From: CAWIHA01 sp963835855
Lineage (GTDB): Bacteria; Acidobacteriota; Terriglobia; Bryobacterales; Bryobacteraceae
Direction of reading: 5' to 3'
DNA length: 64,000 nucleotides
Assembly (NCBI GenBank): GCA_963835855.1
Contig: CAWIHA010000015.1
Location: forward strand, 1-64,000
Made by a program: the position numbers and the translations under genes. The notes below the pieces were generated by a model. The model was not told the DNA's origin, searched no databases, and saw only the letters and a program-made list of their open reading frames with translations. This document shows, one piece after another, positions 52,660 through 61,797 of this stretch. Numbering within the stretch: position 1 is the stretch's first letter; each line of letters starts with the position of its first letter.

Positions 52660-53739
52660 ATGGAATTCATTCGAAGGCTCGATCAAACCGAAGTGCGTTT
52701 CGAGGAGTTGACGAATCAACTCGCTGACCCGGCGGTGATTGGCGACGCGGACCAATACCGGAAGGCCGCCAAGGCACACAGCGAGCTTTCCGAGATTGTT
52801 TCGAAATACCGCGAGTGGAAGGAAGTATCAAGCAAGCTCGCCCAGGCGCGCGCCATGCTCTCGGATTCGGACGCCGAGATGCAGCAGATGGCGCAGGAAG
52901 AAATCGTGGGACTGGAGCCAAGGCTGGCTGAGATCGAGCAGGAATTGACGTTTCTGCTGCTACCCAAAGATCCCAACGATGAAAAGAACGTAGTGCTCGA
53001 AATCCGCGCGGGCACGGGTGGCGATGAGGCGACACTGTTCTCGGCGGAGATCTTCCGCATGTACTCGCGCTACGCAGAATCGCAACACTGGCGTATAGAG
53101 ATCACGTCGATGAGCGAATCGGCGGTGGGCGGACTGAAGGAAGTGATCGCTCTGGTGAGCGGAGTGCGCGTGTACAGCAAGCTGAAGTACGAAAGTGGCG
53201 TGCATCGCGTGCAACGAGTTCCGGTGACGGAGCAGCAGGGGCGGGTGCACACGTCGGCGATCACGGTTGCGGTGTTGCCCGAAGCGGATGAGGTCGAGGT
53301 CGAAATCGAGGCGAAAGACATTCGCATTGACACGTTCTGCTCCTCGGGGCCGGGCGGGCAGTCGGTGAATACAACTTACTCGGCGGTGCGCATCACGCAT
53401 TTACCTACGGGCGTGGTGGTTTCGTGCCAGGATGAGAAATCACAGATTAAGAACAGAGCCAAGGCCATGCGTGTGCTGCGATCACGGCTCTATGAAATCG
53501 AACTCGAGAAACAACAGGAACAGCTTGGGGCGGAGCGCCGGAGCATGGTGGGAACAGGCGACCGAAGCGAGAAGATTCGCACTTACAATTTTCCGCAGAA
53601 CCGCGTGACCGATCATCGCATCGGGCTGACGCTGCACCAGCTTGACATCGTGATGGATGGGCGGCTTGATCCGATCGTCGAAGCGCTCACGGCGCACTAT
53701 CAAACCGAGAAACTCAAACAAGAAGGCGTGACGGCCTAA
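52660..53739 (+). CDS. prfA: Peptide chain release factor 1
   Basis: 359 residues. Ends translation at UAA and UAG. The stop-codon-recognising PxT-type segment lies in RVPVTEQQGRVHTSAITVAV, and the GGQ motif that triggers peptide release in SSGPGGQSVNTTYSAV. The domain start GTGGDEATLFSAEIFRMYSR is also typical. The Gln of GGQ is methylated by PrmC, whose gene follows after nine bases. Confidence 0.97.
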   Translation: MEFIRRLDQTEVRFEELTNQLADPAVIGDADQYRKAAKAHSELSEIVSKYREWKEVSSKLAQARAMLSDSDAEMQQMAQEEIVGLEPRLAEIEQELTFLLLPKDPNDEKNVVLEIRAGTGGDEATLFSAEIFRMYSRYAESQHWRIEITSMSESAVGGLKEVIALVSGVRVYSKLKYESGVHRVQRVPVTEQQGRVHTSAITVAVLPEADEVEVEIEAKDIRIDTFCSSGPGGQSVNTTYSAVRITHLPTGVVVSCQDEKSQIKNRAKAMRVLRSRLYEIELEKQQEQLGAERRSMVGTGDRSEKIRTYNFPQNRVTDHRIGLTLHQLDIVMDGRLDPIVEALTAHYQTEKLKQEGVTA

Positions 53740-53748
53740 AGGGGCGTC

Positions 53749-54585
53749 ATGACGCTTCAGGAAGCTCTCGTTCAAGGCACGAAGCTCTTGGAGGAGGGAG
53801 GCATTGCCGCCCCGCGGCTGACAGCGGAAGTGCTGCTCTGCCATGCGGTGCATGGTGACCGGCCGTTTCTCTATGCGCATTCAGAACGTGAACTGCGGGA
53901 AGTGGAATGGATCCACTACGGGCGTTACCTGCACGAGCGGCTGAACGGCAAGCCAACGCAATACATCACCAAACGGCAGGAGTTTTACGGGCGGGAGTTC
54001 CGGGTCACACCGGACGTGCTGATTCCGAGGCCGGAGACGGAGCTGGTTGTGGAGACCGTGCTCCATGTCGCTCGCGATGCACGGCGGATTGTGGACGCCG
54101 GATGCGGATCGGGGGCGATAGCGGTGACGCTGGGGCTAGAAACACAGGCGCAGGTTTGCGGGACCGACATCTCAGCGGCGGCATTGACTGTGGCGGCGGA
54201 TAATGCGCGGGGGCTTGGCGCGCCGGTGGAACTCTTGCGATGCGATCTGTTGTCGGCGATTGCGGATGCATCGGTGGACGTGGTTGCATCGAATCCGCCG
54301 TATGTGCCGCTGGGCGATCGGGAAGGCCTGCAGCGCGAGGTGCGCGACTACGAGCCCGGCGTGGCGCTGTTTGCGGGTCCGACGGGATTCGAGATTTACG
54401 AGCGTCTGGTGAACGACGCACGGCGCGTTTTGCGTCGCGGCGGATGGATGGTGGTAGAGCTTGGCTACAATGGTCGAGATCGGGTGATGGGCATGCTCGG
54501 ACCGGGCTGGCAAGATGTGCGTGATGTGCCGGATTTAGCCGGGATTCCGCGAGTGCTGGTGGCGCGTTGGGGGAGCGAGGGATAA
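53749..54585 (+). CDS. prmC: Release factor glutamine methyltransferase
   Basis: 278 residues. It methylates the GGQ glutamine of release factors with S-adenosylmethionine. Visible motifs: SAM-binding RIVDAGCGSGAIAVTLG and catalytic VVASNPPYVPLGD. The N-terminal helical bundle (LVQGTKLLEEGGIAAPRLTA) recognises the release factor. It directly follows prfA, the usual order. Confidence 0.96.
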   Translation: MTLQEALVQGTKLLEEGGIAAPRLTAEVLLCHAVHGDRPFLYAHSERELREVEWIHYGRYLHERLNGKPTQYITKRQEFYGREFRVTPDVLIPRPETELVVETVLHVARDARRIVDAGCGSGAIAVTLGLETQAQVCGTDISAAALTVAADNARGLGAPVELLRCDLLSAIADASVDVVASNPPYVPLGDREGLQREVRDYEPGVALFAGPTGFEIYERLVNDARRVLRRGGWMVVELGYNGRDRVMGMLGPGWQDVRDVPDLAGIPRVLVARWGSEG

Positions 54586-54593
54586 TAACTGGC

Positions 54594-54848
54594 ATGAAGC
54601 GGCGTCAGATTGTATTGGACGATCAGAGCGATCGTATATTGGACGGAATGGCGCAGCTCCACAACGGCAATCGCAGCCTTGCCATTCGTGAAGTGCTCAA
54701 GACGCATGAAACGGTCGAGTCGATGCTGCAGGAAATGGAGCGCCTTTACAGTGGTGAGTTGCGCAGGCAAAAGGTCCGGTCTGAAAAAAGTTTTCGCGAC
54801 GGAACAGCAGTTCCCTGGGAGCAAGTAAGAAAACTTAATCGTCTGTGA
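54594..54848 (+). CDS. Ribbon-helix-helix-like antitoxin
   Basis: 84 residues from the ATG at 54594. The start MKRRQIVLDDQSDRILDGMA and NRSLAIREVLKTHETVESML fits a ribbon-helix-helix DNA-binding domain followed by a helical, charged tail that would wrap the toxin. The next gene begins in an overlap (GTGA). The pair is placed nine bases behind prmC and just before dinB. Confidence 0.75.
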   Translation: MKRRQIVLDDQSDRILDGMAQLHNGNRSLAIREVLKTHETVESMLQEMERLYSGELRRQKVRSEKSFRDGTAVPWEQVRKLNRL

Positions 54849-55090
54849 AGGTTCTTTTCGGGGAGGGTATTCCTGAAGTTTTTCAGGAACTTCCGCGTCC
54901 GGCGCAGGTCAGGGCAGCCAGGATTACTGATCTAATTGCCGTGTTCCCGCAGATGTATCCTGTGCGCCGAATTGGGCTGATGCGAGGCTATCGCTATTTC
55001 AACGCACTCGGATACTATTTCTATTACTCCATTTCTTCGCAAGAAATTCGCGTTGCGGCGATTCTTCCTGGCCGCATGGAGCAGGCTTAG
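54845..55090 (+). CDS. RelE/ParE-like toxin
   Basis: 81 residues, starting with GTG at 54845. It has the compact alpha-beta pattern of RelE/ParE toxins: IPEVFQELPRPAQVRAARIT, DLIAVFPQMYPVRRIGLMRG, then YRYFNALGYYFYYSISSQEI and IRVAAILPGR. The conserved Tyr/Arg region near the end is present. Target (ribosome or gyrase) cannot be told. Four bases separate it from dinB. Confidence 0.72.
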   Translation: MKVLFGEGIPEVFQELPRPAQVRAARITDLIAVFPQMYPVRRIGLMRGYRYFNALGYYFYYSISSQEIRVAAILPGRMEQA

Positions 55091-55093
55091 CCG

Positions 55094-56323
55094 ATGCGTA
55101 CCATCTTCCACGTCGACATGGATGCCTTCTTCGTTTCCGTGGAAGAGCTGTTTGATCCCTCGCTGAAGGGCAAAGCGGTGGTGGTGGGCGGGCGGCCGAA
55201 CGAGCGCGGGGTAGTATCGGCGGCGTCATATGAGGCACGCAAGTTTGGGGTGCACTCAGCGTTGCCGTTGCGCACAGCGTACAAGTTGTGCCCGCACGCG
55301 ATTTTCGTGGACGGGCATCCGGACCGGTATCGCGATTGCTCGCACCAGGTTTTTGGCGTGCTGAACCATTTCTCGCCGCAAGTGGAGATGGCCTCGATTG
55401 ATGAGGCGTATGTCGACATGACCGGGACCGAGCGGTTGCATGGCCCGCCCCTGCGCGCGGCGCACGCGCTGCATGAGGCCATGCGCGCAGAAACGCAGCT
55501 CAACTGCTCGATCGGGATCGGAACCTCACGGCTGGTAGCTAAGATCTCTTCCGACCAAGCCAAGCCGAACGGTGTACTGTGGGTTCTTCCCGGCCAAGAA
55601 GTGCGATTTCTTGCACCGCTCGATGTGCGCAAAGTTCCGGGCGTGGGCAAAGTGACGGAGAAGAACTTGAACGCGCTGGGTATTCACAAGGTCGGCGACT
55701 TGGCGCGCTTCGATGAAGACTTTCTCGAAAGCCGTTTCGGCAAGTGGGGGCTAGCACTGGCCGGTAAGGCGCGCGGTCTAGATGCCGGGGGCTGGTTCGA
55801 TAGCGAGGTCGGCGCCGACACGGAAGCGAAATCGATCAGCCACGAGCACACCTACCGCGAAGACACGGGCGACGCCGACGTGCTAGAGGCAACACTCGCG
55901 CGGCTTTCGGAGATGGTTGGCCGCCGCCTCCGTGAGAATGGCCTGCACGCGCGCACACTCCAGCTCAAGCTGCGCTATCAGGATTTCTCGACGATTACGC
56001 GCGCGCACACGCTGGCTCGGCCAACCCAAGTAGACACCGAAATTTTCGAAGAGATTCGAGCGCTGTTTCAAGCGAATTGGGAAAAGGGCGCCAAGGTGCG
56101 GCTGCTGGGTGTGCATGCGGCGTCGTTTGAAGACGCCGGGCCACAACTCGATTTACTTGGCGAAGACAAGAAGCACCAACGTTGGGAGCAGGCGCTGGCC
56201 GCGGCGGACCGGCTGCGCGACAAGTACGGCGAATCGGCGGTTTCGCTTGCCTCCGGCATGCGGGGCAGATTCCGCGAGCGCACTCACGAGAACCCCGCGG
56301 GCCTTCCCGGGAAGCCGAAATAG
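55094..56323 (+). CDS. dinB: DNA polymerase IV (Y family)
   Basis: 409 residues. Translesion polymerase. The first metal site is FHVDMDAFFVSVEEL, the second MASIDEAYVDMTG; the steric and dNTP-binding loops (VSAASYEARKFGVHSALPLR) are typical. Helix-hairpin-helix (VRKVPGVGKVTEKNLNALGI) and little-finger domains follow. A C-terminal beta-clamp motif may be LDLLG near residue 365. It lies behind the toxin gene and seven bases before priA, so repair and restart genes are grouped. Confidence 0.96.
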   Translation: MRTIFHVDMDAFFVSVEELFDPSLKGKAVVVGGRPNERGVVSAASYEARKFGVHSALPLRTAYKLCPHAIFVDGHPDRYRDCSHQVFGVLNHFSPQVEMASIDEAYVDMTGTERLHGPPLRAAHALHEAMRAETQLNCSIGIGTSRLVAKISSDQAKPNGVLWVLPGQEVRFLAPLDVRKVPGVGKVTEKNLNALGIHKVGDLARFDEDFLESRFGKWGLALAGKARGLDAGGWFDSEVGADTEAKSISHEHTYREDTGDADVLEATLARLSEMVGRRLRENGLHARTLQLKLRYQDFSTITRAHTLARPTQVDTEIFEEIRALFQANWEKGAKVRLLGVHAASFEDAGPQLDLLGEDKKHQRWEQALAAADRLRDKYGESAVSLASGMRGRFRERTHENPAGLPGKPK

Positions 56324-56329
56324 CGCCAG

Positions 56330-58756
56330 ATGCCCGAAGGCGCATACCGTTACTGCGACGTCAGTCTGCCGGTGCCACTCGACCGGCCCTTCACGTACTC
56401 GCTCCCGGAAACTTTGCGGCACCGGGTGCGGCCGGGGTGCCGGCTGATCGTGCCGTTTGGCGTCCGCAAGCTCACCGGCGTGGCACTACGATGTCACGAT
56501 GACGTGCCAGCGGTTGAGGCGCGTGATGCGCTGAGGCTGATCGACTCCGAGCCGGTGCTCGATGCAGAGCTGCTCACGCTGGCGCGGTGGATCGCCGGGT
56601 ACTATTGCGCTCCGCTCGGCGAGGTGTTGCGTGCCATGCTGCCGCTCGCGAGCGAAGTCCGTGCGGGCAAAGTTTATTCGCTGACCGCTGCCGGTTTCGA
56701 CGCTGCGCGGCAACTGCTACTTGATGCGGGGCCGGAAGATCCCGTGGCTGCTGTGCTGCGAATGCTGGAGAAACGCCCGCTATCGGCGGCATATCTCAAC
56801 AAGAAACTCCCGCTCGCGGACAAGGCGATTCGCTCGCTCGAACGGAAAGGCTTCCTGGTCGCGGAAGAGCATCACACCGAACGCGATCCGCTGCGCTCTC
56901 CATCAGAGAGGCTGCGCGTGGAGCTGGAGCACGAGCCAGACGAACGCAAGCTGCCAAAGGCGGAACGTGAGCTGATCGCGTTTCTGATGCTGCATCCTGG
57001 CTCGCACAATCTCAAAGACGTCGAGCAGCAGGTCCGCAACGGAAGTCTGGCCGCACGGTCGCTGGCGCGGAAGCGAATCCTCAAGTTGACTCGGGAACCG
57101 ATGTCCGCCGTGGGCGCGGGCCCGGTTCGCGCGCGGCACACGCTGAATGCCGCACAGCAGCAGGCATTCGCGACGATCCAGGCAGCCATCCGGGAGAAAC
57201 AATTCCGCACCTTTCTGTTACATGGGATTACGGGGTCGGGAAAGACAGAGGTCTATTTGAGCGCGATTGAAGCGACGCTCGCGGAGGGCCGCAGCGCGCT
57301 GTTGCTGGTACCGGAAATCGCTTTGACGCCGGCGGTCGCAGGCCAGTTTTTCGCCAGGTTCGGCGACCGCGTGGCCATCCTGCACAGTGCGTTCACCGAC
57401 ACCGAGCGCACGGAGCAGTGGCGCCGCATTCGCTCGGGAGCCGCTGGAGTGGTGGTCGGCACGCGTTCGGGAGTTTTCGCGCCGGTACGCAACCTAGGGT
57501 TGATCGTGGTTGACGAAGAGCATGACCAAAGCTACAAGCAGGAGGAAACGCCCCGTTACAACGGCCGCGACGTGGCTATCGTTCGCGCGCAGGCTGCCAG
57601 GGCATGCGTCGTACTGGGCTCGGCTACACCGAGCCTGGAGAGCCGGTACAATGCGCAGCGCGGCAAGTACACGTTACTGGAACTGCCGGAGCGCATCGAA
57701 CAGCGTCCGCTGCCCACGGTCGAGCTGATCGACATGCGCGAAGAGTTTCTGGAAACGCGCAAACAAGCCACGTTCTCGCGACGACTCATCGAAGCCATCG
57801 GCCAGCGGCTAGATAGCGGTGAACAGACCATGCTGCTGCTCAACCGCCGCGGATTTTCCAGCTTCGTGGCCTGCCGCGCGTGCGGCGAGCGTATCCAGTG
57901 CCGCAACTGCTCCGTTACGCTGACGTATCATCGCCGCGATCGCCGCTTGCTTTGCCACTACTGCGGTTATGCCGAGCGCGTACCGTCGGTGTGTCCGAAA
58001 TGCCATAGCGAGCACATTTACTTTCTGGGCGTCGGCTCGGAAAAGGTGGAGGAGGAGTTGCACCGCGAGTTCCCCCGCGCGCGCATCACACGGCTCGACC
58101 GTGACACCGTCACGGGCAAGCGGCAGTACGAAGTGATTCTGCAAGGGTTCCGCGAGCGCAGTTACGACATTCTGGTGGGTACGCAGATGATCGCCAAGGG
58201 CCACGACATTCCCAACGTGACTCTCGTTGGCGTGGTTTCGGCCGACGTGGGCCTGGGCCTGCCGGATTTTCGCGCCGCCGAGCGCACGTTCCAGCTCCTG
58301 ACGCAGGTGGCTGGGCGCGCGGGCCGCGGCGATCTGCCAGGCATCGTGCTCGTCCAGACCATCAATCCAGAACATTACGCCATTCGCATGGCGGCGTCAC
58401 ATGACTACCAGGCGTTCTACGAGAAGGAGCTCAACTTCCGGCGCATGATGCATTACCCGCCTTTCACTGCTCTGGCCAACCTCCTGGTGCGCAGCGAGAA
58501 GCAGGAGGAGGCGCTGCGGCTTAGCGCGGAACTCGGGCGGCTGCTAACGCCCGCGCCGGAGAGCATCAAAGTGATGGGCCCGGCGGAGGCGCCGGTACCG
58601 CGGCTGAAGAACGAATTCCGCTACCAGATGCTGATCAAATCTGCGAGCCGCAAGATTCTCAATGAGCAATTGCGGCGCGTGCGTGATTTCGCTCTAAACA
58701 ACAAATGGCCGGCAACGGCGCTGGTAATCGACGTCGATCCACTCACTCTGATGTGA
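56330..58756 (+). CDS. priA: Primosomal protein N' (replication restart helicase)
   Basis: 808 residues. PriA restarts stalled replication forks. The N-terminal 3'-end-binding domain (CDVSLPVPLDRPFTYSLPE), Walker A (LHGITGSGKTEVYLSAI), DEEH box (IVVDEEHDQSYKQEE) and two zinc clusters (CRACGERIQCRNCSVTLTYH; CHYCGYAERVPSVCPKCHS) are present, followed by helicase motifs (GTQMIAKGHDIPNVTLVG; AGRAGRGD). The gene follows dinB after six bases and ends two bases from the convergent DUF481 gene. Confidence 0.97.
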   Translation: MPEGAYRYCDVSLPVPLDRPFTYSLPETLRHRVRPGCRLIVPFGVRKLTGVALRCHDDVPAVEARDALRLIDSEPVLDAELLTLARWIAGYYCAPLGEVLRAMLPLASEVRAGKVYSLTAAGFDAARQLLLDAGPEDPVAAVLRMLEKRPLSAAYLNKKLPLADKAIRSLERKGFLVAEEHHTERDPLRSPSERLRVELEHEPDERKLPKAERELIAFLMLHPGSHNLKDVEQQVRNGSLAARSLARKRILKLTREPMSAVGAGPVRARHTLNAAQQQAFATIQAAIREKQFRTFLLHGITGSGKTEVYLSAIEATLAEGRSALLLVPEIALTPAVAGQFFARFGDRVAILHSAFTDTERTEQWRRIRSGAAGVVVGTRSGVFAPVRNLGLIVVDEEHDQSYKQEETPRYNGRDVAIVRAQAARACVVLGSATPSLESRYNAQRGKYTLLELPERIEQRPLPTVELIDMREEFLETRKQATFSRRLIEAIGQRLDSGEQTMLLLNRRGFSSFVACRACGERIQCRNCSVTLTYHRRDRRLLCHYCGYAERVPSVCPKCHSEHIYFLGVGSEKVEEELHREFPRARITRLDRDTVTGKRQYEVILQGFRERSYDILVGTQMIAKGHDIPNVTLVGVVSADVGLGLPDFRAAERTFQLLTQVAGRAGRGDLPGIVLVQTINPEHYAIRMAASHDYQAFYEKELNFRRMMHYPPFTALANLLVRSEKQEEALRLSAELGRLLTPAPESIKVMGPAEAPVPRLKNEFRYQMLIKSASRKILNEQLRRVRDFALNNKWPATALVIDVDPLTLM

Positions 58757-58758
58757 CG

Positions 58759-59892
58759 TCAGGGCAAAGTGTACGTGACGCCGGTTGTGAACTGGAACGA
58801 GTTTTTCTTGAAACCGGGAGGTGGATCGTTCAAGAACGTGTCGATGCTATTGACCGCCAGGCTCAAGCGCTTATAGACCGGTAGAGTTAGCCCGGCGTTG
58901 GCAACCGCGGAGTAGGCTCGTGTATTATTCCAGGCAGGGGTCGCGGAAAGTAGTTCTGTGAACAGGATGCCGTGCGGCAGCGTACGGCTATAGTGCTCGG
59001 CAAACGTGGAGCCGATGAGGTTCTGGTTACTGGCAGACTCCTGGAAATTCTGGTTCACATAACTGACGCTGGCTTTGAGATCCAGCGCTTCATTGGCGGT
59101 CTTAAGGGCGGTCCACCCCACACCGCCGCCGTACAATTGCTGTAGGTTAAGCCCCTGGGAAAAGTTGTGATCGTATGCCAATTGCCCGAAACCATAAACG
59201 CGTGACGTGAAGTATTGGTCGCGTTCGGCATCGCCGTGAATAATAGAAGTCTTCACGGTGGGAGTACTGGGCTGGGTCACCTTTCCATACGAGGCGCTGA
59301 AATCGATGAGTGTGCGGTTACTGGGCTCGAGCCAGCCTTCAGTCGGGACGGCTCGCACCAGAGCGACACTGCCCGTAAGAGTCGTGCTGTCCTGAGTTGC
59401 CTCAACCAGCGAGGCGCCGCCTGTGAATGCACCTTTCCAATCTTCGAGAAGACCAGGGCGATGCAGCGCCTTCTCGAAACCGGGCTCATCAATGATGTTG
59501 ACGGTGTCGGCGACGGCCACGGTTTGTGGCGGATTTGCCCCTCCGGGATTTACCTCAATCTTCTGACCGGTCATTGCGATGGTGCCCCTCGGAATGCCGT
59601 CCTCCTCGCGATGGCGAAGCTTCACATTCTTCCCAATGACCGCGAAGCGTTGTGAGGTGTGAAGCTCTTGCACCTTCTTCCACTCGACGGTGACTTCTCC
59701 CGCCATGTCACTCTTGAAAGTGACCTTGTCTCCAGTGGAGCGCACCAAATGGCCAATGAGTTTTTCCCCGTCGGTGAAAACAAGAACGTCGGGTCCTGGG
59801 TTCGGTTCGCTCTTGGCGGCCTGCGCGAATGCATCAGAAGCAGCAAGAGCTAGAAGGACCGCGCCGAAAAACAGGCTATTTTTAAGCGTCAT
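58759..59892 (-). CDS. Outer-membrane DUF481 protein
   Basis: 377 residues. Signal peptide (SLFFGAVLLALAASDAFAQ), then a plug-like N-terminal half (DGEKLIGHLVRSTGDKVTF; GEVTVEWKKVQELHTSQ), which resembles a small SH3-like domain, and a C-terminal beta barrel of the DUF481 type (repeated amphipathic strands such as GFGQLAYDHNFSQGLNLQQL, and a final aromatic-x-x strand FQFTTGVTYTLP). Function unknown; members are salt- or stress-related in some bacteria. It is convergent with priA. Confidence 0.85.
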   Translation of the reverse strand: MTLKNSLFFGAVLLALAASDAFAQAAKSEPNPGPDVLVFTDGEKLIGHLVRSTGDKVTFKSDMAGEVTVEWKKVQELHTSQRFAVIGKNVKLRHREEDGIPRGTIAMTGQKIEVNPGGANPPQTVAVADTVNIIDEPGFEKALHRPGLLEDWKGAFTGGASLVEATQDSTTLTGSVALVRAVPTEGWLEPSNRTLIDFSASYGKVTQPSTPTVKTSIIHGDAERDQYFTSRVYGFGQLAYDHNFSQGLNLQQLYGGGVGWTALKTANEALDLKASVSYVNQNFQESASNQNLIGSTFAEHYSRTLPHGILFTELLSATPAWNNTRAYSAVANAGLTLPVYKRLSLAVNSIDTFLNDPPPGFKKNSFQFTTGVTYTLP

Positions 59893-60036
59893 TTCACTTC
59901 AATTTAACAATGTTAACGACCCGGTTGTCCGCTTTTAATGACAGCCTCACCGCGTTGCAGGCCGCGTTCTGTGAGATTCATAACAGTATGTGTCGAGCGC
60001 AACCTGCCGATTCGCAAGCTTATGCTACGGGGAACA

Positions 60037-61599
60037 TTAGGTGTACAGGACTCCTCCCGAGCCGGGCGTGCTCATCCAGATCCTGCGGACGTTATCTTTG
60101 AGCAGCTTTCTTACGCGAACCAGGAGTGCCGCGGGATCAAACGGCTTGACGACATAATCGTTGGCCCCCAGTTGAACCCCGCGGATAACTTCTTTGTCCT
60201 GCTGGCAGGCCGTCAGGAGAATCACAGGAATATCGAAAGTCATCAGACCGCCGCGCAGAGAAGCGAGCACCTCAAATCCGTTCTTGCCGGGCATTTCAAT
60301 ATCGATTACCGCCAAGTCCGGCTGCCAGCTTCGGACGATTTCGAGGGCTTTATCACCATCAGCGGCCACTCGACACTCCAACCCCGCGCGCTGCACCGTT
60401 GTCTTGACCAATTCCCGCATGGTCGAGTCGTCGTCTACTACTAGCACACGGCGCTTGGCACCACTTGTGACGGCCGCCTGCCGTTCCATTTGGGAGGCAG
60501 GGTGCAGCACACGGTATAGTCGCAATACCAATTCCTGCTCTGTCCAAGGTGAAAACATACACTCGACCGCGCCGTCACGGACTGGCTGAAGCTCCATGAG
60601 CGCGCTTTGTTTCCCTATGAGCAGGAAAGGATGGTTCCATGGTGGAACAGCGGCGGAACCGGACACTGCGCTCAAAATAACGGCGTCGAATGGCCGGACC
60701 ATCTCTGCACTCGGTAGTGTGGCGGAAACCAGAGTTCGTGAGAAGGCTTGGTAACGCTCGATCACCCGGGCGAGGCGGGCGCATTCGTCTTGTTGGAAGC
60801 CAAACAACGCGAACCGCTTTCCCGCCAGACTCTGCGCTAGCGCAGCGAACGAAACGTCCGGAGGCGGCGCCGGGACTGTTCTTTGCTTTCGAGATAGCTC
60901 TTCCTGCGCGTTCGAGAAGAGTTGCCGAAGCATATCCAGCAGCTCGCGGATACGTGCATTTGACGGATGCATGTCGCCCTGGACGGCCGCCTCGAGCTCG
61001 CGTGCCATGCGGCTGACCTCTGGATACCCGATTGAGCCACCACTCCCGGCCCAACGATGCGCGACGATCCGCAGGGTTTTTCCGTCAAGACCAGTATCGA
61101 GCGTATCAAGGAGCTCTTTGACCTGCTGCATCGCTTCCGCTACAAACTCCTCTCGCAGCGCGTCGATCTCCGGATCTGGAGTGAGATCCACATTCTCAGC
61201 GGGCGCCGCGGCGTTGGATGCCTTGGCATGCGGACTCAAGTACTTCTCGACAAAAGCGGGAAAAGTTCCTGGATCAACTGGCCGGGAAATGCAGCCGCTG
61301 CAACCTGCGTCCAGTAGTTGTTGTTGGTCATGCTGGCTGCGAAAGCTCCCAAGACCAAAGACAAGCGTGCCGCGAGCATCCGGGCTGGATCTTAGCCGTT
61401 TGACGATCTCCAGCCCACCGCCCCCAGCGAGTTCGACATCCACTAAAACAAGCTTCGGGTGCAGTTCCGAAAGAACTCGGATGGCTTCCTCCGGGGTGTT
61501 GACCGTGCGTACGTCGAGCCCGCGCTCAGACATCACGGGCCGAATCAAATCCGACGTGGCTGCGGCGTCTTCTACGATGAGCATGCAACCAGCAGTCAC
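60037..61599 (-). CDS. Multi-domain receiver-Hpt-receiver-like-receiver signalling protein
   Basis: 520 residues from a GTG at 61599 (GGAGG seven bases upstream). Domains: receiver 1 (6-125; phosphoacceptor D54 in LVLVDVELAG), histidine phosphotransfer domain (145-235; H181 in IVAHRWAGSGGSIG), a receiver-like domain (260-365) whose acceptor Asp is replaced (FDAVILSAVSG), and receiver 3 (383-505; D433 in LAVIDIEMPGKNGFEVL, Lys in YVVKPFDP). A chain like this can pass phosphate from one Asp over His to another Asp within one protein. It follows three FliN-like genes on the same strand, so flagellar or chemotactic control is likely. Confidence 0.88.
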   Translation of the reverse strand: MTAGCMLIVEDAAATSDLIRPVMSERGLDVRTVNTPEEAIRVLSELHPKLVLVDVELAGGGGLEIVKRLRSSPDARGTLVFGLGSFRSQHDQQQLLDAGCSGCISRPVDPGTFPAFVEKYLSPHAKASNAAAPAENVDLTPDPEIDALREEFVAEAMQQVKELLDTLDTGLDGKTLRIVAHRWAGSGGSIGYPEVSRMARELEAAVQGDMHPSNARIRELLDMLRQLFSNAQEELSRKQRTVPAPPPDVSFAALAQSLAGKRFALFGFQQDECARLARVIERYQAFSRTLVSATLPSAEMVRPFDAVILSAVSGSAAVPPWNHPFLLIGKQSALMELQPVRDGAVECMFSPWTEQELVLRLYRVLHPASQMERQAAVTSGAKRRVLVVDDDSTMRELVKTTVQRAGLECRVAADGDKALEIVRSWQPDLAVIDIEMPGKNGFEVLASLRGGLMTFDIPVILLTACQQDKEVIRGVQLGANDYVVKPFDPAALLVRVRKLLKDNVRRIWMSTPGSGGVLYT

Positions 61600-61797
61600 G
61601 AGGTTTCCTCCGGCGTAATGGAGTTACTTAGGCGCAGCAGCGGCCGGCTGCTCACAGAATGGCTACCTTCCGCATTTTATTCTATTTGAGACTCCGATCG
61701 CTCAAACAAGCAAGAGTTGTGATGGCTAACGAAGGTTTATCAGCATCAACCGCGACTCAATTTTGGAGGTCGACCTTGCCGGCAGGGAGACGCGGCA

